The position numbers were made by a program, and so were the translations under genes. The notes under the pieces were generated by a model. The model did not search any database. It saw only the letters and a program-made list of their open reading frames with translations, and was not told where the DNA came from. This document shows, in pieces, positions 15,946 through 23,006 of a stretch of 36,733 nucleotides of DNA; position 1 is the stretch's first letter, and every line of letters begins with the position of its first letter. This DNA comes from CBDCYN01 sp965224205 (lineage in GTDB: Bacteria; Planctomycetota; Phycisphaerae; Phycisphaerales; Phycisphaeraceae): positions 1 to 36,733 of the forward strand of contig CBDCYN010000018.1 in NCBI GenBank assembly GCA_965224205.1, read 5' to 3'.

Positions 15946-16505
15946 CTAGACTCTCGAGATTCAACGGTGATCAGCGGGATAGAGAACGACAGCGCAACGC
16001 GACGAGCCCCGGTGATCCTAAGTTGTCGCTAACGCACAAAGCCTTAGCGTCAACCGGTTCAAAGACTTCGGTGCTGAGGGTCGATCGAGTACGTTCCTGA
16101 CGCGATAGAAGCTGGATTAAGGATATTGGGCCATGTACAGCTATATCGGGTAGATTGAAAAGTACTTAAAATCATGTTGTATGAATATCTTCCCACAGTG
16201 ATGATAACGATGTATCCAGGATATGCCTGTGACCCGGTCGTTGGTTTCGATCTGCGACTGACGATCTTGTAAAAAACTCATTCTAGTTATTCGCTGCCCG
16301 GATTCAAGATATAGGTCCTCTGCGGTGTTCGGGCCTCACTTAGACACCTCGACCCCGTAACTATAGGGCACCGATGACAGAGATACAAATATTTTCTAAT
16401 ACGCTTCCAGAATAATTCTGAGTCGATTTAGTAAGATGCGGCAGATGGCCTGACTAGGGACGGTTGGGCTTGAGTGATCGAGCGATGATGGCATGGAGGC
16501 CGACG
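15946..16505. other. Spacer with AT-rich right half
   Basis: No gene, RNA or strong promoter is visible. The part from about 16130 to 16440 is AT-richer than its surroundings and leads into the second IS630-type element; the left end of that element should lie somewhere near 16430-16480. Confidence 0.5.
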
Positions 16506-17006
16506 ATGAAGATCTCTTTACGACACCCCGAAGACCTTGATGAACTCAAGCGGCGGATCGGCCGTGAACGCAACGCCAAGCAGCGTGATCGATATCGGGC
16601 GGTGAGGTGGGCGTTGGAAGGTAAGAGTTCTTACTGGATCGCCGACACGCTCGATCGCGGCCGGGCTTCCGTGCAGCGTTGGGCCTACGCGTACCGCGAC
16701 GGCGGGATCGACGCGCTCGTCATCAGGCCCCAGCCAGGCCGCCCCACCAAGCTAGGTCGAGATCAAGAAGACGCGTTCATACAACGACTCGACACCGGGC
16801 CCACCGACGCCGACCAGGGCGTGTGCACCTTGCGAGGCAAAGATGTCGTGCGGATCCTCGATCAAGAATTCGGCGTGCCCTACAGTCTCCAAGGCGCCTA
16901 CGACCTGCTGCACCGGTTGGGGTATTCATGCCTGACGCCGCGGCCGAAGCATCGCAAGAACGATCCCGAAGCGATGGCGACGTGGCGGCAAGACACCCCC
17001 CTTTGA
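16506..17006 (+). CDS. IS630-type transposase, N-terminal HTH part (orfA)
   Basis: The 166-residue frame starts MKISLRHPEDLDEL and carries tandem helix-turn-helix regions (SYWIADTLDRGRASVQRW, then a Gly/Arg/Pro linker and a winged-helix segment, VRILDQEFGVPYSLQGAYDLL). I chose the ATG at 16506 because GGAGG lies 6 bp upstream; longer readings start upstream of this site. It ends at a TGA just past a run of six C residues (17000-17005 region), where the DDE half continues in the -1 frame. The TGGCATGGAGGCC around the ribosome binding site is identical to that of the other element at 4552-4564, although the proteins differ. Confidence 0.8.
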   Translation: MKISLRHPEDLDELKRRIGRERNAKQRDRYRAVRWALEGKSSYWIADTLDRGRASVQRWAYAYRDGGIDALVIRPQPGRPTKLGRDQEDAFIQRLDTGPTDADQGVCTLRGKDVVRILDQEFGVPYSLQGAYDLLHRLGYSCLTPRPKHRKNDPEAMATWRQDTPL

Positions 17007-17554
17007 TCCAAGAGATTCAAGACGAACATCCCGATCAGCGGGTCGAGGTGTGGTTCCAGGACGAAGCCCGTTTCGGCCAGCAAGGCACGCTCACGAAAGT
17101 CTGGGCCCCCAAGGGATCGCGTCCCACCGCCGTGAAGCAGACCGAGTATGAATGGGTCTACCTGTTCGCGGCGGTCAATCCGGGCACCGGTCGATCCTCG
17201 GCTCTGTTGGCCCCGACGGTGAACACCGACTACATGAACGAACACCTGCGGTTCATCTCCCAGGAAGCCGGCCCCGGTAAGCACGTGGTGTTGGTGTTGG
17301 ATCAAGCCGGGTGGCACATGGCCAAAGCGTTGGTGGTACCCGACAACATCACGCTATTGCACCTGCCGCCGTACTCACCTGAGCTCAATCCCATCGAACG
17401 GGTGTGGGCCTATCTCAAGAGCCACTATCTATCCAACCGCGTGTTCCATGACTACGACGACCTGTTCGATGCATGTCGACAAGCGTGGAATAGATTCACC
17501 CAGGACGACCTATGCTCCATCTGCCACACATCATGGATAACGACTCAAAATTAA
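16928..17554 (+). CDS. IS630-type transposase, C-terminal DDE part (orfB)
   Basis: The conserved DDE_3-type endonuclease spans most of this frame: VWFQDEARFG (first D), VLVLDQAGWH (second D) and LPPYSPELNPIERVWAYL (third acidic residue). The family-like sequence begins only at about LIQEIQDEHP, just after the C6 run, so the residues before it are out-of-frame reading and the ATG at 16928 is only the nearest start. Joining orfA to orfB by a -1 shift in GACACCCCCCTTTG gives a full-length transposase of about 345 residues. Either ribosomal frameshifting or a missing C explains the split. Confidence 0.82.
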   Translation: MPDAAAEASQERSRSDGDVAARHPPLIQEIQDEHPDQRVEVWFQDEARFGQQGTLTKVWAPKGSRPTAVKQTEYEWVYLFAAVNPGTGRSSALLAPTVNTDYMNEHLRFISQEAGPGKHVVLVLDQAGWHMAKALVVPDNITLLHLPPYSPELNPIERVWAYLKSHYLSNRVFHDYDDLFDACRQAWNRFTQDDLCSICHTSWITTQN

Positions 17555-17647
17555 GCTGGATACGTATAATCCGATGGATAGGATAAGCGCATCTGGCTGA
17601 TTCTAAGAATGTATGTGAGAAGTATACGGATCCGATAAAAGGTGTCT

Positions 17648-17836
17648 CTGGCTATTTGTTAGCCAGTGCCTTCAAGGGAGGCCCGTCGCACTGGCGGGTA
17701 AGCCGCCAGGCGCACACCCCTTCTCATACACGTTCTGAAAAAGGCTGGCCCACGGAAACCCCTAGCTGCGGGTGAACAGCCCGCAGCGCAGCCTCGTCGA
17801 CAACCATCGGTCCTGACCTATGCACGAGACGACCTA
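17648..17836. repeat. Cluster of small palindromes and a family 3 repeat half
   Basis: CTGGCTA/TAGCCAG (17648-17666) and CTGGCGG/CCGCCAG (17691-17709) are 7-bp stems, and GCTGCGGG/CCCGCAGC (about 17766-17788) is an 8-bp stem. The right part, 17781-17836, matches the right half of the element at 6680-6828, including GCCTCGTCGA and the GACGACC end. Together they fill the spacer between the insertion sequence and kdsA. No gene is present. Confidence 0.5.
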
Positions 17837-18709
17837 AACCGGTTGCCTTCGATGGATCATCCCGTAAAGCTCGGCGAGGACTTCAAGAAGATGCCCGATC
17901 TGATCAAGGGGTAACATGGAAGCCGCATCCGAGGTCGCGTCCTGAGGCTTGGGATGGGTTTCGATGAACACCGCCACCACACCCGCCGCTACGGCGCAAC
18001 GGGCCAGCAGGGCCGCGTGTTGCGGGCGGCCCGCCGAGACCCCGCCCCCCCTACCGGCACCCGGCAGTTGTGTCGAGTGGGTCGCATCAAAACAGACCGG
18101 CCACCCCAGCGCCATAAGGTCCGCTAGACCAGAAAAATCGTTGACCAGGCGGTTGTAACCGAAAAACGTGCCCCGTTCGGTGAGGATAACACCGCCACGA
18201 CTGGGGCCGACGGCCGGGCCGGATCCTGGCTCGGGGCCGGCTTCGCACAGCTTGGCCACCACGTTTGTCATCTCCGCCGGCGACATGAACTGGCCTTTCT
18301 TGGCGTTCACCGGCCTGCCGGTCGACGCGGCTGCGGTTAGCAGATCGGTTTGGCGACACAGAAAAGCCGGGATCTGTAGCAGATCCACCACCCCCGCCAC
18401 CGCCGGGGCGTGACCCGGCTCGTGGATATCCGTCGTGACCGGGACGCCCAGCTCCTTTTTGACACGCTCAAGCATCACCAGCCCCAGCTCGAGACCCGGA
18501 CCCCGCGGGCTGTGGATCGAGCTGCGATTGGCTTTATCAAAACTAGCCTTGAATACGTACCCCAGCCCCAGGCGGGTGCAATGATCACGCACCGTCTGCC
18601 CCACCTCGAGGCACAGGTCGACGGATTCACCCACGCAAGGCCCCGCGATGATGGCCAGCGGCTGACCCGACCCGATTTTCACCTCACCGACCTGAACAGT
18701 CTGCATCAT
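17834..18709 (-). CDS. kdsA: 3-deoxy-8-phosphooctulonate synthase
   Basis: Condenses phosphoenolpyruvate with arabinose 5-phosphate to give Kdo 8-phosphate, the first committed step of Kdo synthesis for lipopolysaccharide. Family signatures are present: LAIIAGPCVGES near the N-terminus, FKASFDKANRSS, GLELGLVML, VTTDIHEPGHA, LQIPAFLCRQTDLL, NAKKGQFMSP, TERGTFFGYN and the CFDATHSTQLPG block near the C-terminus. The length (about 290 residues) is normal. The start is uncertain: the family usually begins at the MMQTVQVG pair (18709 or 18706), whereas the longer reading to 18763 adds 18 unconserved residues. The ribosome binding site is poor in all cases. It is divergent from the unknown gene at 18825. 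Its presence implies a Gram-negative-type outer membrane with Kdo. Confidence 0.93.
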   Translation of the reverse strand: MMQTVQVGEVKIGSGQPLAIIAGPCVGESVDLCLEVGQTVRDHCTRLGLGYVFKASFDKANRSSIHSPRGPGLELGLVMLERVKKELGVPVTTDIHEPGHAPAVAGVVDLLQIPAFLCRQTDLLTAAASTGRPVNAKKGQFMSPAEMTNVVAKLCEAGPEPGSGPAVGPSRGGVILTERGTFFGYNRLVNDFSGLADLMALGWPVCFDATHSTQLPGAGRGGGVSAGRPQHAALLARCAVAAGVVAVFIETHPKPQDATSDAASMLPLDQIGHLLEVLAELYGMIHRRQPV

Positions 18710-18824
18710 CCGAGATAGAATAGAATCAATTACTTGTATTGGATAGCCGCGATACCGATTCACACGCGTGCTATCCAGTGTTCAGAGGCTTCATCCCCAG
18801 CAGGTCGAAATACAAGGAGAACCT

Positions 18825-19340
18825 GTGAAAAGGGAAGATCTTGATCACGCGACACCAGAAACGCTCACACAGGTCATGCGCGTGGGCCAATCGTGGGGCG
18901 ACGAGGCCTGGAGTCATCGGGACCTCGCCGAGATGCTCGAGCACCTCTTGGCGTGTGACCTCACCACGGAGCTCGACGGTCCCAATAACGTGACCGAACA
19001 GACCCTGCGGCAGCTGGCCGGGTCATGCACCCCCCCTCTCGAGACCCTGGGCGATGTTCTGACCACACCTAACCCCCCGGTGGAACTGTTGAAAATTATC
19101 AAGGAGTATTCGAAGGTGGTGTCTGGGCTGCCCGATCGGACGCTGCCGAAGCCGATCGCGACGGTTCTCTACTTGGGCAGCATCGTCGCGGCCTGGGTTC
19201 ACGGCGGGGTGAAGATCACCCAGCATAGCCGGCAGGATGTGGCCGGTGGGGTCTCGTGGTCGTTGTCCCAGCCGTGGTTAGAGATGAACCTCCGCGACCT
19301 CTTTGAGCAGTTCCTCCAAGACACCGCTACGGGAGGATAA
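18825..19340 (+). CDS. Conserved-looking protein of unknown function
   Basis: The 171-residue protein starts with GTG at 18825, preceded at 5 bp by a strong AAGGAG; this overrides an upstream ATG at 18768. It has no signal peptide, membrane helix or motif I recognise. It looks soluble and mostly helical, with acidic N- and C-termini and a central region LDGPNNVTEQTLRQLAG followed by a Pro-rich turn. A hydrophobic segment (TVLYLGSIVAAWVHGGVKI) near residues 122-140 is probably buried core. The codon use fits its neighbours. It lies between kdsA (divergent) and a hairpin repeat 10 bp past its stop. Confidence 0.75.
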   Translation: MKREDLDHATPETLTQVMRVGQSWGDEAWSHRDLAEMLEHLLACDLTTELDGPNNVTEQTLRQLAGSCTPPLETLGDVLTTPNPPVELLKIIKEYSKVVSGLPDRTLPKPIATVLYLGSIVAAWVHGGVKITQHSRQDVAGGVSWSLSQPWLEMNLRDLFEQFLQDTATGG

Positions 19341-19350
19341 CCTGACTTAC

Positions 19351-19437
19351 AAGCTGTTTCAAAATCTGTATCCCGTTGGTTTCCGCACTGGCTGACAAGC
19401 AGCCAGTGGCACCCGTCCCTGGTTTTTGAAACAGCTT
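19351..19437. repeat. Nested inverted-repeat element (87 bp)
   Basis: A perfect 14-bp outer inverted repeat, AAGCTGTTTCAAAA (19351-19364) with TTTTGAAACAGCTT (19424-19437), encloses a perfect 8-bp inner stem CACTGGCT (19386-19393) and AGCCAGTG (19401-19408) with a 7-nt loop. It begins 10 bp after the stop of the preceding gene and lies between converging genes, so it could also stop transcription from either side. It looks like a small non-autonomous mobile element or a REP-type repeat. Confidence 0.75.
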
Positions 19438-19443
19438 CTTAGA

Positions 19444-19545
19444 TCCGTACCGGGTGAAATTGCGACACGATTCGTGTACGCGGCAAGTCATTTTTAGGGG
19501 TTCAGCGCGTACCCGATGCGGTATTTTGATACGCGATGCATATAG
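19444..19545. repeat. Dispersed repeat, family 2, copy B
   Basis: CACGATTCGTGTACGCGGCA near the left and CCCGATGCGGT with GATACGCGATGCAT on the right are the two conserved blocks of family 2. The left block matches 7726-7747 and the right block matches 28844-28873. It lies downstream of rpsG. Confidence 0.55.
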
Positions 19546-19573
19546 GTCGGTAGCGGCGACCTTGCGTGACCGC

Positions 19574-20050
19574 TTACCACGCGAAATGGGCGAACGCCTT
19601 GTTCGCGTCGGCCATGCGGTGGGTCTGCTCGCGCGTCGAGGCGGCTTTGCCCTCACCGCGAGAGGCGTCCATCAGCTCACGGGCCAGCCTCATGTACATC
19701 GGCTTACCCCGCTCGCTGCGCACCGCGTTGATGATCCACCGGAACGCCAGGCTCTGCTTGCGCTTGGGCTTGACCTGCATGGGGACCTGGTAGTTCGCCC
19801 CGCCCACACGCTTGGAGCGCACCTCGACCTGCGGCTTGATGTTGTCGATCGCCTTCTCGAACACCTCGATCGCGGTTGGCTCGCCGTTGGTGCGTTTCTC
19901 GATCTCATCGAACGCCGCGTAAACCACGCGCTGGGCGACCGCCTTCTTCCCGTCGTGCATGATGCAGTTGATGAACCGTGACAGCACCTTGCTGTTGTAC
20001 CGTGGGTCGGGCTTGAGGTTCGCTTCTGCCTTGGTAATCCGTCCAGCCAT
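19574..20050 (-). CDS. rpsG: 30S ribosomal protein S7
   Basis: S7 nucleates assembly of the 30S head by binding the 3' domain of 16S rRNA and contacts the E site. The length of 158 residues and blocks such as DPRYNSKVLSRFIN, MHDGKKAVAQRVVYAAFD, VGGANYQVPM and RGKPMYMRLARELMDA are typical for bacteria. The ATG is preceded by AGGAAAA. It follows rpsL by 86 bp on the same strand, the normal order of the str operon. The elongation factor genes fusA and tuf that often follow are absent; instead, repeats and an unrelated gene lie downstream. Confidence 0.97.
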   Translation of the reverse strand: MAGRITKAEANLKPDPRYNSKVLSRFINCIMHDGKKAVAQRVVYAAFDEIEKRTNGEPTAIEVFEKAIDNIKPQVEVRSKRVGGANYQVPMQVKPKRKQSLAFRWIINAVRSERGKPMYMRLARELMDASRGEGKAASTREQTHRMADANKAFAHFAW

Positions 20051-20136
20051 CGATTCTTTTCCTACAAATCAAAGATACGTCGACCACACCTCAATCAGAT
20101 CACCCCACGCCGAGGGGGCATCGGGGTCGATCAAGA

Positions 20137-20508
20137 TTACTTCGCCCGTTTCTGGCCGTACTTCGAGCGGCCCTGCTTGCGGCCATCGACCCCCAGGCAA
20201 TCCAGGGACCCGCGGACAACGTGGTAACGCACACCCGGCAGGTCGCGGACACGCCCGCCCCGCACCAGAACAATGCTGTGCTCCTGGAGGTTGTGGCCCT
20301 CACCGCCGATGTAAGCGGTCACTTCTTTACCGTTCGACAGGCGTACCCTCGCCACCTTCCGCAACGCCGAGTTCGGCTTCTTAGGGGTCACGGTCTTGAC
20401 CTGCAAACACACCCCACGCTTCTGCGGGCACGCGTCTAGGTCCTTGACCTTACTCTTGGCTTTCGGGGTCCGCCTCGGGTTCCGCACCAGTTGATTAATC
20501 GTGGGCAT
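20137..20508 (-). CDS. rpsL: 30S ribosomal protein S12
   Basis: S12 sits at the decoding centre of the small subunit and helps monitor codon-anticodon pairing. It has 123 residues with the conserved PTINQLVR start, TPKKPNSALRKVARVRL (the Lys whose changes give streptomycin resistance is wild type), GGEGHNLQEHSIVLVRGGRV and DLPGVRYHVVRG. The ATG is preceded by AGAGGTT. It is the first gene of a two-gene rpsL-rpsG unit; an upstream TTTACA-like -35 box exists but is too close to the start to be convincing. Confidence 0.98.
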   Translation of the reverse strand: MPTINQLVRNPRRTPKAKSKVKDLDACPQKRGVCLQVKTVTPKKPNSALRKVARVRLSNGKEVTAYIGGEGHNLQEHSIVLVRGGRVRDLPGVRYHVVRGSLDCLGVDGRKQGRSKYGQKRAK

Positions 20509-20656
20509 ATTTAACCTCTATTTATCTTTACGAATCGAACAGGTAATTGTAAATAAGTCTCTGCCGCCGAGCAAACAGCGCCCAGCACAGCCTGGCCACC
20601 GGCACACCGCGTACGCCCGTTATGCGACATCCCGGTGGTTAGAGATCGCCCAGGAA

Positions 20657-21607
20657 TCACGCCCGGTACAGCAGCCCCAGCATCGCCATGGCCACCTTAG
20701 CGGCCTTGACCTTGTTCGAGCCTACGCCCTTGGATAACCCCACCCGGTTGCGGAAAACCACCGGTACCTCGATCACGCGCATCCGCAACTTAAGGGCCTC
20801 GATGAACATATGGGGTGAAAAGTGGTTGCCCTGGACGGATAAATGGTCTTTGAGCCGGTGGTAAGAATCCACCCGCATGGCCCGGTAAGTACACCCTACG
20901 TCGGTGAGGCGGGTGCCCCAGAACCGGGTCTGGATCAGCTTGGCGACCACCTGGTTGGCGGGGTTGATCAGCCAGTCGAGCTGGGTCTTGGTCTCACGCA
21001 GCTCCTGGGTCGTGCGGGTGCCCAAGACCAGGTCGCAGTTCTCGAGGTAGGCTAAAAATTTCTTGACATCCTGACCCGAAAAGGTCATGTCCCCCTCGCA
21101 GAGGATGACCACGTCGGCGTCTTTAGCTGCTTCGTGCATCGTGCGCATGCAGCACGATCCGTACCCCGGAATCATTTCCGTAAAGACCTCGTCCGCCCCC
21201 GCCGCCGCCGCGGCCTCGAAGGTTTTATCCTTGGAGTTGTTCTCGACGACGATGACTCTGTCCACGAGGGGGCAGGCCTTGAAATCGGCGACGGCTTGCC
21301 CGATGCACGCCTCGTCGTTGTAGGCCGTCAACCCCACGTGCACCCTGGCCTGATGCAGCGGGATATAAGAAAAATCTCGCGCCGGCACCAAGAAGCGGTG
21401 GAAAATAAACAGCACCACAAACACAAACAGCCCCGAGGCCAACGTGCCCAGCAGGCTCACGCGGTGCAACCGCTCAAACGCCGACCCCTCGTGCAGCGGG
21501 GTGGTGACGTAGATGGTGGTGGTCAGACCAGAAAGGATGAGGCAAATCAAAAAAGCGGTCATGCCCCACAGGGCCAACCGCCCGATCCAATTCGCCGCTA
21601 CGCTCAC
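20657..21607 (-). CDS. Membrane-anchored family 2 glycosyltransferase
   Basis: The 316-residue protein has two N-terminal membrane helices (about 10-35 and 50-72) followed by a cytoplasmic GT2 (GT-A fold) domain. That domain shows HVGLTAYNDEACIGQAV, VIVVENNSKDKT, ILCEGDMTF (the acidic metal/sugar-nucleotide site), TRTTQELR and the conserved end EVPVVFRN. The pattern resembles dolichyl- or undecaprenyl-phosphate sugar synthases, which charge a lipid carrier with a sugar, but with the membrane helices at the N-terminus rather than the C-terminus. The start is GTG at 21605-21607 with a weak ribosome binding site. The donor and acceptor cannot be told from sequence alone; together with kdsA and the GT9 gene it fits surface glycan synthesis. 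Confidence 0.85.
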   Translation of the reverse strand: MSVAANWIGRLALWGMTAFLICLILSGLTTTIYVTTPLHEGSAFERLHRVSLLGTLASGLFVFVVLFIFHRFLVPARDFSYIPLHQARVHVGLTAYNDEACIGQAVADFKACPLVDRVIVVENNSKDKTFEAAAAAGADEVFTEMIPGYGSCCMRTMHEAAKDADVVILCEGDMTFSGQDVKKFLAYLENCDLVLGTRTTQELRETKTQLDWLINPANQVVAKLIQTRFWGTRLTDVGCTYRAMRVDSYHRLKDHLSVQGNHFSPHMFIEALKLRMRVIEVPVVFRNRVGLSKGVGSNKVKAAKVAMAMLGLLYRA

Positions 21608-21809
21608 GCTCGCCGCCCCTGCTGAAACACGACACCCCTTGCCGTTCTAGTGGCCATGCCGCCATGGTCAGCCCCGCCACGCGGGCTGTCAAACCGACCG
21701 CCCCGGCCCCCGGTCCCCGGTCCCTCGGTCCCCACATGCACACCCGCCGCAGCCGGCACGCCGTGGTAGATCGCACCGGACTATCCCCTAGCCCGACGCG
21801 GCGACCCGA

Positions 21810-22388
21810 TCAATACACAATCGCAGTAGCGTCTTCGATGGTCTCGATCACCTGACGCACATGGAAAGGCTTCTTGAGGTACCCGTCGAACCCGTTCTGG
21901 AGCAGTTGATTCGCCTGGCCGTCGGTGAGCTTGCCGCTCATCGCGATCACCTTGGTCAGCTGCAAGTCGGGGTTGTCGCGGACGAGCTTGAGCACCTCCT
22001 GGCCCTGGATATCGCCGAGGTGGATATCCAATAGCATGACATGGGGCCGGAACTTCTCGCACTCCACCCCCGAAGCGAACCCCGAATGAGCGGTGCGCAC
22101 CTCGTAGTTTGCCTGCTCGGTAAGCACCTTCTCGAGGACCTCGACGATCTCGGATTCGTCGTCGACGATCAGCACACGGGTACGCCCACTCTGAAGCCCG
22201 TCGAGCGGGATGTTATGGGCCTTCATGAAACGGATCAGCGAGTTGAGCGGGATGCGCCGGTCCTTGGACCCCGGGATCCGGTAACCTCGTAACTGACCAG
22301 AATCAAACCACTTGCTGACCGTGCGCGGCGCTACGTTGCAGATCTTGGCTACTTCCCCCGTCGTTAAAATATCTTTCTGTCGCGGCAT
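21810..22388 (-). CDS. Response regulator with N-terminal excisionase/MerR-type DNA-binding domain
   Basis: The 192-residue regulator joins an N-terminal helix-turn-helix of the excisionase/MerR type (LTTGEVAKICNVAPRTVSKW, then a short wing GYRIPGSKDRRIP; residues 8-60) to a C-terminal receiver domain (70-192). The receiver has Asp76-Asp77, the phosphoacceptor Asp121 in MLLDIHLGD, Ser151 and Lys173 in YLKKPF, so it should be phosphorylated. Having the DNA-binding domain in front of the receiver is the reverse of the usual response-regulator order. No histidine kinase gene is adjacent. The start ATG follows a modest purine-rich site (GGAGAAAGG). Target genes are not apparent. Confidence 0.9.
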   Translation of the reverse strand: MPRQKDILTTGEVAKICNVAPRTVSKWFDSGQLRGYRIPGSKDRRIPLNSLIRFMKAHNIPLDGLQSGRTRVLIVDDESEIVEVLEKVLTEQANYEVRTAHSGFASGVECEKFRPHVMLLDIHLGDIQGQEVLKLVRDNPDLQLTKVIAMSGKLTDGQANQLLQNGFDGYLKKPFHVRQVIETIEDATAIVY

Positions 22389-23006
22389 TGGGATTAACCT
22401 TTCTCCTGGATGCTCCTCACCAACCGGTTAGGCGGCTTGGTCTATGTCTTGATCGGCAAACCTCAGGCATCGGTTAACCGTTGTGAAACGAAAGAAGCGA
22501 TCAAAATGCGATCGAAATCACAGCGGGGGCTTGACAACCGGGTGGGCATCGGATGATCAGCCTACACCCTGCATACCGACCAGATCAGGGCCGGTTAGAT
22601 AATCACCGAGTAGGGCTAGAATTAAGAATTACGGGCCCCTTAGCCCCCTAGCGTCAGAAATATTCTTTGACAACAACAACCCCAGACCGGGCACAACAAT
22701 TTTGTCGCGTTCTCAACCGGCAGGGGCACGTCGCGATCGAGCCAACCGCAGCGTGTTATCCGTATGAAAATCTCACGAAATCCCATGATTTAGCGCATTA
22801 CCCGAAATGACGTATGACGTCCCCATCGAGCCGCGACCATGAGGCAGCGGGTTCTTCCGAATAAACAGGCCCCCCTTAGTCGTACATGAAATCGGGATAC
22901 GCTCTGAAGGCTCGTCCCAGCTGCTGGCTTAGATCCTCACGCACGGCTACGATCGAGATGTCACGGAGAAATAGCCACGCGATCCGTATCGACTCGAACA
23001 CAAAAA
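22389..23006. other. Spacer with a family 1 repeat
   Basis: No gene is visible. Two TTGACA hexamers on the plus strand (22531-22536 and 22667-22672) are not followed by a good -10 box or a plus-strand gene. The right half holds the family 1 MITE-like copy at 22792-22903; the bases after it run up to the stop of the moeA-like gene. Confidence 0.5.
22792..22903. repeat. MITE-like inverted-repeat element, family 1, copy c (112 bp)
   Basis: The left end AGCGCATTACCCGAAATGAC and the right end, whose reverse complement is AGCGTATCCCGATTTCATGT, are imperfect terminal inverted repeats. The core GAGCCGCGACCATGAGGCAG followed by CGGGTT matches copy a in the same orientation and copy b in reverse. Same length as the other two complete copies; no coding capacity. 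Confidence 0.75.

Larger units (their letters stand above)
16440..17597 (+). mobile_element. IS630-family insertion sequence (ends approximate)
   Basis: The element carries a two-frame IS630-type transposase on the plus strand. GGCAGATGGCCT (16440-16451) and the reverse complement of AGCGCATCTGGC (17586-17597) match at most positions and could be the inner parts of terminal inverted repeats, but the match is imperfect and no TA target duplication could be assigned with confidence. It closes the accessory block that starts with the SIR2-TPR gene. Confidence 0.5.

Noticed and set aside
20525..20553. TTTACA-17-TAAAGA as promoter of rpsL
   Set aside because: The predicted transcript would start about 10 bp before the ATG, cutting off most of the ribosome binding site, and the -10 box is weak.
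22531..22672. Two TTGACA hexamers on the plus strand
   Set aside because: Neither has a -10 box at the right distance, and no plus-strand gene follows.
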